Origin: Bacteriovorax sp. | GTDB taxonomy: Bacteria > Bdellovibrionota > Bacteriovoracia > Bacteriovoracales > Bacteriovoracaceae | Reading direction: 5' to 3' | Length of the DNA: 64,000 nt | NCBI GenBank assembly: GCA_014377485.1 | Contig: JACMPM010000005.1 | Location: 1-64,000, forward strand | Part shown: one piece after another, positions 1-8,026 of the stretch | How positions within the stretch are numbered: the first letter of the stretch is position 1 | Layout of the letters: every line of letters begins with the position of its first letter | The notes under the pieces: generated by a model | Database searches by the model: none | The model's input: only the letters and a program-made list of their open reading frames with translations | Told to the model about the DNA's origin: nothing | Position numbers and translations under genes: made by a program

Positions 1-1180
1 TAGTACCAGTTAATCCTGTATCTCCTTTGGCACCAGCTAAACCTTGCGCTCCAGCTGTACCTGCATCTCCTTTATCTCCAACAGGTCCAATTAATCCTTG
101 TGTACCAATCGCTCCTGTATCACCTTTTACTCCAGCTAAACCTTGCGATCCTGCTGCACCAGCAGGTCCAATTAATCCTTGTGAACCAATTGCTCCTGTA
201 TCACCTTTTACTCCAGCTAAACCTTGCGATCCAGCTGCTCCAGCAGGTCCAATTAATCCTTGTGAACCAATTGCTCCTGTATCACCTTTTGCGCCAGCTA
301 AACCTTGCGATCCTGCTGCACCAGCAGGTCCAATTAATCCTTGTGGACCAATTGCTCCTGTATCACCTTTTGCTCCAGCTAAACCTTGAGCTCCGGTTGC
401 TCCTGTATCTCCAGCAGGCCCTGCCATTCCAGAAAGACCTTGCGGTCCTTGCGCTCCAGTTAAGCCAGCTGGCCCTTGCGGACCTTGAGGACCTTGAGCT
501 CCAGCGGCACCTGAAGATAATCGCGAGGCCATCCAAGTTGAACCATCCCATAAAAGAACGTCACCTGCAGACTGACCATCAGGAATATAATTTGATGTAA
601 CCCAAAGTTCTCCATCGAAGCGAAGAATTTGTCCTTTAGTAGCATCAAGTTGAGGAAGCTTAATTCCTTTCACATATTTATCTGAAACTTTTACTGTGGC
701 GTAAATAGTTGCAGGAGTTCCTTTTACTTCTTTTAAGTAAAGTCCAACTTTAGAATCAACTCTTACTTCATCTCTAACTCTCGATCCATCAGTACATGAA
801 GTGAATCCATAAATTGAATTGAAAAATTTCTTATTCATGCTTGCGGTATAAGTACACTGAACTCTTCCATCAATAATTAATACGGCCTGCGAAATTCCTT
901 CGCGCAATAAACCTGTATTTGCTCTTAATGTATCCGGAATCTGGATTGTACCTTTAAAAGGAATATATTTTACTTCTCCGGCCTTACTGAAAATTCTTAA
1001 GGTCTTATCGTCATCATTATCGTTATCGTCATGAGACCAGTTCTTTGGACTCATTATGTAGTATGCATAATCATTTTTATTATCATTGCGTTCGTCATCA
1101 TTTTTGGCAAATGCAGAGGTTGCACCACAAGTGAGTAAAAGATTCATAAGAACGAGGATGTTAATTGTTGGTGTTTTCAT
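1..1180 (-). CDS. Collagen-like exported protein, C-terminus beyond window
   Basis: The reading frame opens at an ATG at 1180 on the minus strand and stays open to the left edge, so the C-terminus is missing. Residues 1-26 form a Sec signal peptide (basic start, Leu-rich core, ending TSAFA). Residues about 27-223 are a non-collagen domain with an Asp/Asn-rich stretch and a VLLWDGSTWMAS motif just before the repeats. From about position 511 down to position 1 the protein is uninterrupted Gly-X-Y, about 170 residues, with triplets such as GPQ, GAK and GDT. Bacterial collagen-like proteins of this kind form surface stalks or fibres. A role in adhesion is inference. It reads away from the response regulator at 1494. 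Confidence 0.85.
   Translation of the reverse strand, partial: MKTPTINILVLMNLLLTCGATSAFAKNDDERNDNKNDYAYYIMSPKNWSHDDNDNDDDKTLRIFSKAGEVKYIPFKGTIQIPDTLRANTGLLREGISQAVLIIDGRVQCTYTASMNKKFFNSIYGFTSCTDGSRVRDEVRVDSKVGLYLKEVKGTPATIYATVKVSDKYVKGIKLPQLDATKGQILRFDGELWVTSNYIPDGQSAGDVLLWDGSTWMASRLSSGAAGAQGPQGPQGPAGLTGAQGPQGLSGMAGPAGDTGATGAQGLAGAKGDTGAIGPQGLIGPAGAAGSQGLAGAKGDTGAIGSQGLIGPAGAAGSQGLAGVKGDTGAIGSQGLIGPAGAAGSQGLAGVKGDTGAIGTQGLIGPVGDKGDAGTAGAQGLAGAKGDTGLTGT
82..405 (-). repeat. 81-bp tandem repeat inside the collagen-like gene
   Basis: The string caggtccaattaatcc recurs at 82, 163, 244 and 325, exactly 81 bp apart. Each unit encodes 27 residues, nine Gly-X-Y triplets. The middle copies differ by only a few bases. 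The last copy diverges after about position 386, and a decayed copy lies left of 82. Such repeats can change copy number by slippage, which would change stalk length in whole triplets. Confidence 0.9.
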
Positions 1181-1493
1181 TTTTCAATTATATAGGTCAA
1201 TCGAAAAGCGACCGTAAGTTAATAAAACAAATGCAATAAGCTTATGGATACCAACTAGTTAAACTAACTAAATAAACTCCGAAATCAAAATTAAGATAGT
1301 TTAAATTACACGCATAACTAACACGAAAAGTTGGCGCTTTTTTATATCCAAAGGAAATATCAAGAATTTTAAGTATCCCAACAATCTTGATACTTTGTTA
1401 AAATTTTTAAAAAGCTATTTACATCGAAAAATCTAAATTTAGAGAGTTTTACTCTTTGAGTTATAATAAGAGTAACAAAGGACATACATCCCC
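1181..1493. other. Divergent intergenic region, no gene seen
   Basis: This AT-rich spacer separates the collagen-like gene (minus) from the response regulator (plus) and must hold both promoters. A TATAAT hexamer lies about 35 bp before the ATG at 1494, without a convincing -35 partner. An AAAGGA ribosome binding site precedes that ATG. No RNA gene or repeat was recognised. Confidence 0.4.
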
Positions 1494-1922
1494 ATGGTTG
1501 ATGACAAAGCAAAATTTCTATTAGAGCTAATCAGTAAATTCTTATACAAGAAATCTATATTACTGATTGATGATGAAGAAGAGATTAAATCTCTAATGGC
1601 CAACTACTTGGTGAAATCTCATATAGATGAAAACAGAATAATACTTGCCTCAGATGGTAAAGAAGCCCTAGGTAAAATCCAAAACCAGGAGTTCGGACTT
1701 ATAATAGTAGATGTGCTAATGCCTAAAATGAACGGCCTGCAACTCATTAAGGAAATAAAATTAAGAGCTAAATATAAAGACATTCCCGTCATTCTTATTT
1801 CTGGGACGCTGGAAGCTGATAATGTAAAGTCGGCCATAGCACTAGGTATAAATAATATTCTGGTAAAGCCATTCACCTACAATATATTTATTGAAAAAAT
1901 TGGACGTGCATTAGGTGTTTAA
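1494..1922 (+). CDS. Single-domain response regulator (receiver only)
   Basis: A 142-residue CheY-like receiver with no output domain. Acidic residues Asp26-Asp27 lie in LLIDDEEE. The phosphoacceptor Asp is about residue 73 in IIVDVLMPKMNG. The conserved Ser/Thr is the Ser of LISG near 103, and the Lys is in LVKPF near 125. About 20 extra residues precede the first strand. It probably relays phosphate from an unlinked kinase, since none is adjacent. Its last 12 bases overlap the convergent signal peptidase-like gene. Start chosen for AAAGGA about 13 bases upstream; the output is unknown. Confidence 0.9.
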   Translation: MVDDKAKFLLELISKFLYKKSILLIDDEEEIKSLMANYLVKSHIDENRIILASDGKEALGKIQNQEFGLIIVDVLMPKMNGLQLIKEIKLRAKYKDIPVILISGTLEADNVKSAIALGINNILVKPFTYNIFIEKIGRALGV

Positions 1923-2747
1923 ATGATTTCGTAAATTGGCCGCAACTTCTTCGAGATGTTTATAATTATCTCCCTCCCGCAGCTTTAATTCTTTTCTTTC
2001 ACCGGCCAGCAGAGCTTCAACATACTTCTCAAATGCGTAGAGAGGACCTGCCGTTCTTTTTGAAAGAACAATGCCGGCAATAAAAGATAGAATATTAAAA
2101 AAGACAGTGATGGCCAGGAAACTTACGCCAAATGCAATGATTGTTGATTGATTGGGGTTTTGACTCTCTTTTAAAGTCAGACTCAAATAAGATATAGAAA
2201 AAATCCCAAGTACCAGACATGTACTCAAAGAAATGAATGAGAATTTCAATGCAAATTTAATCTGTTCTTTTGGATTTATAAGTCCAAACCCTCTTTGATT
2301 ATCCGGGTACCAGATGATTTTTTCTTTTAAGAAAATAGTCAGGACTATAAGTGCAGTGCCGACCCATTGAAATAGATCTGCCGGATTAAAAACCATTACT
2401 ACTTTATGATTAAAAACGAAGGGAATAAAATCGAGAGTCCCGGCGTGTAGTGCTCGGTCGACAACATTACCCAAGACTCCACCGATCAACATTCCAAGGC
2501 CTATCTTCAATGTGATCAGTTCTCTTGATAAAAGAGTAATAAGTAAAAGATAAATAAAAAATAAAACGCCGCCAAAACTTGTTAACGTCACCAACGTCAA
2601 ACTTTGTGGCAAATCCTGTAATGAACCAAAAATAAACCCGCGGTTAATATGAGAGTCTACACTTGTGAGGAATCGATATTTTAAAACCATATCAATTCCA
2701 ACACAAAGTGCGAAAACAAGGAGAGAGAAGAAAATATCCTTTTTCAT
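1911..2747 (-). CDS. Signal peptidase II-like protein with C-terminal HAMP-like region
   Basis: Residues 1-150 have the layout of the lipoprotein signal peptidase LspA: Asp19 in helix 1, NRGFIFG (35-41), GGVLGNVVDR with Asp97, and VFNPADLF with Asp124. The two catalytic Asp residues are 27 apart, as in E. coli LspA (114 and 141). Residues about 165-228 add two more membrane helices. The last 50 residues (AGPLYAFEKYVEALLAGE and on) look like a HAMP linker. LspA is normally about 160-170 residues, so the tail is extra. The start overlaps the stop of the upstream cytochrome lipoprotein gene (ATGA), suggesting coupled translation. It may be a specialised paralogue for lipoproteins of this operon; that is inference. 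Confidence 0.8.
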   Translation of the reverse strand: MKKDIFFSLLVFALCVGIDMVLKYRFLTSVDSHINRGFIFGSLQDLPQSLTLVTLTSFGGVLFFIYLLLITLLSRELITLKIGLGMLIGGVLGNVVDRALHAGTLDFIPFVFNHKVVMVFNPADLFQWVGTALIVLTIFLKEKIIWYPDNQRGFGLINPKEQIKFALKFSFISLSTCLVLGIFSISYLSLTLKESQNPNQSTIIAFGVSFLAITVFFNILSFIAGIVLSKRTAGPLYAFEKYVEALLAGERKELKLREGDNYKHLEEVAANLRNHLNT

Positions 2748-4066
2748 TTTACTACTTCAATTACATCAAAACTAAATGACAATTTATCGAATTCAGAACC
2801 TTTATCTTTTAAAAGAACCATTGTGGCACTTGAGAGACTTGAATCAGTTTTAGTAATAGTTTTATTAACAACTAGATATGTTGCATGTTGAGGATTAAAA
2901 CTTCCATTTACTAAAATTTTTATTTTTTTTACTTTTAAATCTTTTGAAGAACGTATTCTTGGATTAGACACTTTGTAGCTATAAAGATCGAACTCTTCAA
3001 TATCAAGATCAAGAAAAGCGTCAGCCACACCAGTGAGATCGCTCAGAGGAGCACTGATTGTCGCTTTCTGATTCATTTTCGCCATTGCATTGGGATCGTA
3101 AGATAAATCACTTGTCACAACTATTTTAGAGATTTTTACACCTGGCTTTTTCTGACGAATTTCTAAAGTATAATTTTTTGAACCGGTTAAATAAAATTCT
3201 GTCTGCAGTTTTTGAGGTGTATTTGTTAACTCTTGCCACTGAAAACCAGTGGTCGTATCAAGCGTCCATTCTTTATAATCACTACCGGCAACTTTAACAT
3301 ATACTGAATCCGAACCGGCCTGTGATGAATTTACATACATAAAAATATTGTAAAAATCAGAAGCTTGTACGGCGAAGTTTAAAGTCGCAGTTCCAGCGTC
3401 CTGGCTCGACAAATCCTTTATTCCTGCTGCTGCTGGAGTCCAGACATAACTTATTCCACCTTCAGTTGCAGTAATCATTGGCGCTTTAAGTGAAGCTGCT
3501 TCAGTCATCAAGGTCAGATTGCTTTCACTGGCATTGAAATTAGGGTTTAGGGCCATAGCGATAGTCATTGTTTCTTTTGTCGTTTTACCGCTGACATTGG
3601 TGTTCCCTACATCTGCGATCGTGCCTGTAGTTAAACTTTTCCAGGTATTTATTTGTGCTAACATTTCATCTGCATTGCTTGAACAGTTCCCCCAGCAATT
3701 GTGGTTTTCATTTCTTAATTTTAATACAAGTCGCGAGTTCCCTGGAGTCGAAAAATCAACTTTAGAAGAATTGATAACTGCATCGTAGGCAACGTTAACA
3801 TCACTTGCCGCATGCATGGGAGTCTGGCTAACTCCATGACAACTTATACATCGGGCCCTAGTTACCGAATAAACTGTTGTCCTAAATGCTTCTACTGAAA
3901 CAGCTCTGGAAACTGTTCCAACAGAAGAACTGCTAGATTTTTGATCTGTAAATTTCAAAGAATTACTTTTACTTGAACTCATAGGCGTAACACATTGGTT
4001 GTATCCTAAGAGGACTGCTCCAAGTGCAAATAGAGTGCTTAATTTATACTTTGATGATTTCTTCAA
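2744..4066 (-). CDS. NQCV lipoprotein with one cytochrome c haem site
   Basis: Residues 1-25 are a lipoprotein-type signal ending LLGYNQC with Cys25; Asn-Gln before the Cys is not the usual lipobox. A Ser-rich linker follows, then a haem-binding CISCH at 73-77. A second motif, HNCWGNC, lies near residue 118, and NTWKSL closes a domain of about 90 residues. The same domain starts the cytochrome at 6358-7851. The remaining 300 residues are beta-rich, resembling an adhesive or carbohydrate-binding sandwich, family not recognised. It is probably an envelope-anchored electron carrier or haem sensor. Fourth gene of the minus-strand operon. Confidence 0.75.
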   Translation of the reverse strand: MKKSSKYKLSTLFALGAVLLGYNQCVTPMSSSKSNSLKFTDQKSSSSSVGTVSRAVSVEAFRTTVYSVTRARCISCHGVSQTPMHAASDVNVAYDAVINSSKVDFSTPGNSRLVLKLRNENHNCWGNCSSNADEMLAQINTWKSLTTGTIADVGNTNVSGKTTKETMTIAMALNPNFNASESNLTLMTEAASLKAPMITATEGGISYVWTPAAAGIKDLSSQDAGTATLNFAVQASDFYNIFMYVNSSQAGSDSVYVKVAGSDYKEWTLDTTTGFQWQELTNTPQKLQTEFYLTGSKNYTLEIRQKKPGVKISKIVVTSDLSYDPNAMAKMNQKATISAPLSDLTGVADAFLDLDIEEFDLYSYKVSNPRIRSSKDLKVKKIKILVNGSFNPQHATYLVVNKTITKTDSSLSSATMVLLKDKGSEFDKLSFSFDVIEVVK

Positions 4067-4084
4067 TGCTTTATCCTTAAAAAA

Positions 4085-5593
4085 CTAAACTGATTTATTA
4101 AAAATTATGTAATCATTTAAATTATTACCAAAGGGATTGTCGCCTACTACCGTTTCAAGAGTGGTTTCTTTTCCTGAGAGTGCCAGGTAATTTCCAACAA
4201 CTGCTTTTGCTAAATTCGTCACGTTATTACTTATAAGGCTAGCCGTTAAATCGACATTTTCATTAGATTTGAATGCTCCAACTTGTCTTTTACCAGGGAC
4301 TCTTAAAGTTGCTTTTCCTGCTTGTCTGTAATACAGGAAAAAAGTAGAACCTCTTTGCCCACTATCTCCACCCCATCCAAGTTTCCCTCTACCTGCAGCA
4401 GTGTCGTCAATTTTTCCATTCGAAGAAACTCCACCGTCCGTAATTATGTAAATGAAAATGTCTTTTTGTTTTTTTGCTGCAAGTTCAAGGACTCTTCCAA
4501 TTAAGTCCCCTACTTTAAAATCCTTAGTCTCTCCATCAGATCTATTATCTGAATGATAGTCAAATCCACCAAGAGTAATTGTTCCAACTCCAATGTGGCC
4601 ATCGAGAATTAATTTCGTAATAGTTGCAGTTTTTCTTTGATCAGCATCAGTTAAATTATTAAACGTACTTGTGACTTGTGTATCGAGTGTTGGATCAATG
4701 GCTGAAGGAAGAAATCTATTTAAAGCATCCTGACTTTTAATATAACCACAATTGATTAAATCTTTTAATTGGTCAGGTAGACTTCGACGATTAAATTGAG
4801 CAATTTTTGTAGCACTCATATTCTCAATTGCTTTCAGAACTTTCGTCGATTTATCAGGACCAAAAAGAGTTCCAAGCTTCCCAATATTCACAAGATTGAG
4901 TGCATCTTTTGGCGTATTAATTATAACTGGCTTCATTGTAGGTATTAATGAGGCAACAGGAATTGCTGAATTTCCACCAGAATCTGATCCTTGAGTTCCG
5001 GCCATTGCACTTAAATCCCCTACTGCTCCGGCCTGGGTCAGCCAATAAATAGGATTGTGAGGATTGTTTGAAGTATCATCATTTGAAGCTGTACAAAAAA
5101 CCGCACCATCAACCTTTGCTCTTGTTGGCGCTGTTGATGTAGATTGAATTCCTCTCAAGATGGCAGAGTCAGTATGGAATTGAAGGCCAAGATCATTTGA
5201 AGTCTGTCCAGAAATTTTTGGAGACATAGTATCCGGTAAGCCTAATGTTTTATAAGATGGAAGATAATCCATCTGACCTCCGGCCATTCCAACCATAACG
5301 TTTGAACCAGCAATATTCGACCCGCCAGCTAAATCAAAAATTAAAATAGGTATTCCGTTAGTGAGCGCATTGCCCATCCCAGATCCACATTCCACAGCCA
5401 TTGCCGAATTCATGGTTAAAGAGGATAAAAGAGTTGGCAGCATAACTGCCCCAAATCCTGCCATCATACCGTGTGATAAAAAATCTCTACGATTTACTAA
5501 TTTATGTCCTTCAAGTTGCTTTTGTTTTGCTTTAAATTCTTCTTGAATTTTTAAGGCCTGTAATCTTTTATTCTGTTCATTTTCATTACTCAT
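4085..5593 (-). CDS. Tat-exported DUF1501-like protein
   Basis: After a charged N-terminus of about 33 residues comes a twin-arginine signal, NRRDFLSHGMMAGFGA, followed by a hydrophobic stretch and an AMA cleavage site near residue 66. Mature-chain motifs include LIFDLAGGSN, GFDYHSDNRSDGE, YIITDGGVSSNGK and GWGGDSGQRGS. Asp, His and Gly-rich loops of this sort, with a Tat signal, recall DUF1501 proteins (sulfatase/phosphatase-like fold). In Planctomycetes those are encoded beside cytochromes with DUF1549-type domains, and here too the neighbours are cytochromes. Substrate unknown. The family assignment is by overall pattern and should be tested by profile search. Confidence 0.6.
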   Translation of the reverse strand: MSNENEQNKRLQALKIQEEFKAKQKQLEGHKLVNRRDFLSHGMMAGFGAVMLPTLLSSLTMNSAMAVECGSGMGNALTNGIPILIFDLAGGSNIAGSNVMVGMAGGQMDYLPSYKTLGLPDTMSPKISGQTSNDLGLQFHTDSAILRGIQSTSTAPTRAKVDGAVFCTASNDDTSNNPHNPIYWLTQAGAVGDLSAMAGTQGSDSGGNSAIPVASLIPTMKPVIINTPKDALNLVNIGKLGTLFGPDKSTKVLKAIENMSATKIAQFNRRSLPDQLKDLINCGYIKSQDALNRFLPSAIDPTLDTQVTSTFNNLTDADQRKTATITKLILDGHIGVGTITLGGFDYHSDNRSDGETKDFKVGDLIGRVLELAAKKQKDIFIYIITDGGVSSNGKIDDTAAGRGKLGWGGDSGQRGSTFFLYYRQAGKATLRVPGKRQVGAFKSNENVDLTASLISNNVTNLAKAVVGNYLALSGKETTLETVVGDNPFGNNLNDYIIFNKSV

Positions 5594-5608
5594 AATTTAA
5601 TCCTTAAA

Positions 5609-6355
5609 CTAAAGAAGTGTTACGTAAGCACTGCTGAGTGAAGCTACACAAATACCTTTAACTACTTTTCTAGTAGTTAAATTTGTAGTTAGACTCTCAC
5701 CGGCAATCATAATATCGTATAAAGATAATAATTCTGTTTTGGCGCTATCAATTGAAACAGTAGCAACAGGCCCTAAAAAACGCTCAACAGTCTGATTGAT
5801 CATGGTTGTTTTATTTATTGCAGTTAATGTCTGAGTTGGAGATTGATCGAAATTAATTGTAGTCCAAATAACTTTTCGATAAGCGTCTGTCTCAACTAAA
5901 CGATCACAGTATTCCGTGGCAAGCTTGGTGATTGCAACCTGCATTGACGGCAAAAAACTTTTTACGCTGTTGTCACTTGGAAGCTGAATAGCAATGTCGT
6001 TAAAAACGGTTACGATATTCGCGTCACTAACTGGAACACCAGTTAATTGCGACATGGTTACATTTATTTGCTCGAAATTTTTCACACCAACATTTAAGGT
6101 AGATAGTTCTGTTTCTGAAACCGGCGCATTCATTCCCGGCATTGGCAATCCTTCAGGCAAATTTGGATTAGGGTCTCCTGCATCACCGGTTCCAGGGGCT
6201 GGTATACTTGTAGATCCATAAGTTGAAGTTGATTTTTTATTACTTACAGATGGCTTGAACACGCACTGGTTAAACGCCAGCAAGATCGCAAGCAAAGTGC
6301 CTATAGATAAGAACATTTTAACTTTTGTCGGCAGAGGTTTTTGTTGGCTTTCCAT
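5609..6355 (-). CDS. NQCV lipoprotein, function unknown
   Basis: The start is placed at the ATG at 6355 because GGAGGA lies 6 bases upstream; an ATG at 6373 would have no such site. That gives 248 residues. The signal runs LLAILLAFNQCVF with Cys31, the same unusual FNQCV form as its neighbours. A Pro/Gly/Ser-rich linker covers about 32-75. The rest is a mixed domain with repeated Thr/Val-rich stretches and two Cys (TEYCDRL, GICVASL). I recognise no family. It lies between the 497-residue cytochrome (two bases away) and the Tat protein, so it probably acts with them on the periplasmic side. Confidence 0.75.
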   Translation of the reverse strand: MESQQKPLPTKVKMFLSIGTLLAILLAFNQCVFKPSVSNKKSTSTYGSTSIPAPGTGDAGDPNPNLPEGLPMPGMNAPVSETELSTLNVGVKNFEQINVTMSQLTGVPVSDANIVTVFNDIAIQLPSDNSVKSFLPSMQVAITKLATEYCDRLVETDAYRKVIWTTINFDQSPTQTLTAINKTTMINQTVERFLGPVATVSIDSAKTELLSLYDIMIAGESLTTNLTTRKVVKGICVASLSSAYVTLL

Positions 6356-6357
6356 GA

Positions 6358-7851
6358 TTATTCCTCCACACAAGATGCAGCAGTTTCTGCAATTAAATTT
6401 TTCATATTATAGTTTTCATCCATTTGAAAAATATCAGCAAGTCTTCTCATTTCAGTTTTATCAGTTGTACTTGATGGAGTTCTCAAACAGACAAGCTCAT
6501 AAACTTTTGTAGACATACATTCAGAAAAAGCCCGTGATCGTGAAAGCATGACACCGAGTTCACGAACTCCATTTCCAGTGGTTTGTGAAGGCCATCCTAA
6601 ATTTGCATTTTGTCCTTCGGCCCAAGTATTAACCCAGCTATTGTCTTTTGTTATCCAGCCATCGGCGAAGCCTACGTTCTTGTTTATTTTTGCAGCGACA
6701 ACTCCTTCGGTGTAAACGACTTCTCCGTTCACAAAGTCGAAATAAGCAAACGCTCCTCCGAGAGCATCTTGTCCCGCATGACAGCCAACACACTTATTTC
6801 GATAAGTACGGCTGTCTCCTCCTGGATTTCTCTCTATATCGCGACGAACGTGATAATCGGGAACATTAATATCGTGAAGGGCTTCAAAATCGCGACAGAG
6901 ATAGTTCATAAAAGTAAATCTTGTCGCTCTTCTATTTGTTCCTGCTGAGAAAAAGGCGAGACCAGCTGCTCTTGTTGTCAGCACTCCCGCAGTATCCTTA
7001 ATACCAGTTGTTTTAGATTGGCTCACTCTTACTAAATAATCTTTTAATGAAACTCTAGACTCTTCTAATTTTTGGTAATGAAGATTAGTTTTTTTGTCGT
7101 AAACCGGAATAGCTCCAGGTGTTCCTACTCCCGCTATATAAAGATGATCCCCATAAAGAATCTGATCGAAAGGAATATTGTCTCGGATAATACCTATAGC
7201 TGTAGCAACATAATCATTTAAAATTATGCGATTTGTTTTATCAATATTCGTCCAGGGCTTAATCCAGTTTTTTAAAGTAAGATTGTAAAAATTAGAATCG
7301 TCCATCGATCTTAGTGCAGCCTCTTTCACTTTGCCGGCCTTTACCAGTGTATCAATTTCACTCAGGATGGCAGGTACAGGAGGTACTCCCGCCAAACGAT
7401 TGTAAATTCTGAAGGCTTTCATCTTAGTAGTTGTTGTTGGAGTTGTCGGAGGTGCGACAATGCCAGTTGGATTAGAGACAGTTGTATCTGTCATCAAAGT
7501 TTTCCAACTTGCAATTTGACTGGCAATTTCGTTTGAATCATTCGTACAACTAGCAGACCAACAATGGTGACCACCTTTAACTTTCAAAGTAATTTTTGAA
7601 GAAGTCGGTGTAGTAAAATCCACCAGGGAATTTGTTAAAACTTGATCATGTGCCACTTGAACATCTGCCGAAGCATGAAATGGTCTTTGATTGGTATCAT
7701 GACAACTAATACATCTATTTCTGGTGACGGTATAAAGTGATTGCTGAAAAGCCTGTACCGAAGTTAATGCTGCTATCGATGAAACTGAATAAGTTAGTAA
7801 TAACGAAGCTGCCAATAACTTCAAAGTTTTGGGTTTTGGGTCAAATTTCAT
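6358..7851 (-). CDS. Exported cytochrome with two CxxCH haem sites
   Basis: A Sec signal covers residues 1-28 (ending SSIAA). Residues 30-120 repeat the domain of the 2744-4066 protein: CISCH at 47-51, then HHCWSASC and ASWKTL. The middle part (PFDQILYGDHL, CRDFEALHD) resembles the DUF1549/DUF1588 type of planctomycete and Bdellovibrio cytochromes. A second haem site, CVGCH, lies near 353 and is followed by AGQDALGGAFAYFDF. So two covalent haems are likely. It is first of the minus-strand operon running to 1911. Redox partner and substrate are not evident. Confidence 0.8.
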   Translation of the reverse strand: MKFDPKPKTLKLLAASLLLTYSVSSIAALTSVQAFQQSLYTVTRNRCISCHDTNQRPFHASADVQVAHDQVLTNSLVDFTTPTSSKITLKVKGGHHCWSASCTNDSNEIASQIASWKTLMTDTTVSNPTGIVAPPTTPTTTTKMKAFRIYNRLAGVPPVPAILSEIDTLVKAGKVKEAALRSMDDSNFYNLTLKNWIKPWTNIDKTNRIILNDYVATAIGIIRDNIPFDQILYGDHLYIAGVGTPGAIPVYDKKTNLHYQKLEESRVSLKDYLVRVSQSKTTGIKDTAGVLTTRAAGLAFFSAGTNRRATRFTFMNYLCRDFEALHDINVPDYHVRRDIERNPGGDSRTYRNKCVGCHAGQDALGGAFAYFDFVNGEVVYTEGVVAAKINKNVGFADGWITKDNSWVNTWAEGQNANLGWPSQTTGNGVRELGVMLSRSRAFSECMSTKVYELVCLRTPSSTTDKTEMRRLADIFQMDENYNMKNLIAETAASCVEE

Positions 7852-8026
7852 TATTACTATACTCCTCGCCCAGCATTGGGTTTAAAGCATAATCATAACC
7901 TATAACTTTATTTTTTATTGAGTGAAATAATTGCCACCACATTACCCGATAAAAACACACCAATAAATAATGAATGCAAAATTAAAAACTTATGTTTAAG
8001 ATAAGTGTTAATAAAATTAAAACACT

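Noticed and set aside
27-600. Pro- and Leu-rich plus-strand frames at 27-389 and 100-600
   Set aside because: They are reverse-strand images of the Gly-X-Y repeats. The repetitive composition follows from the 81-bp unit, and no ribosome site precedes them.
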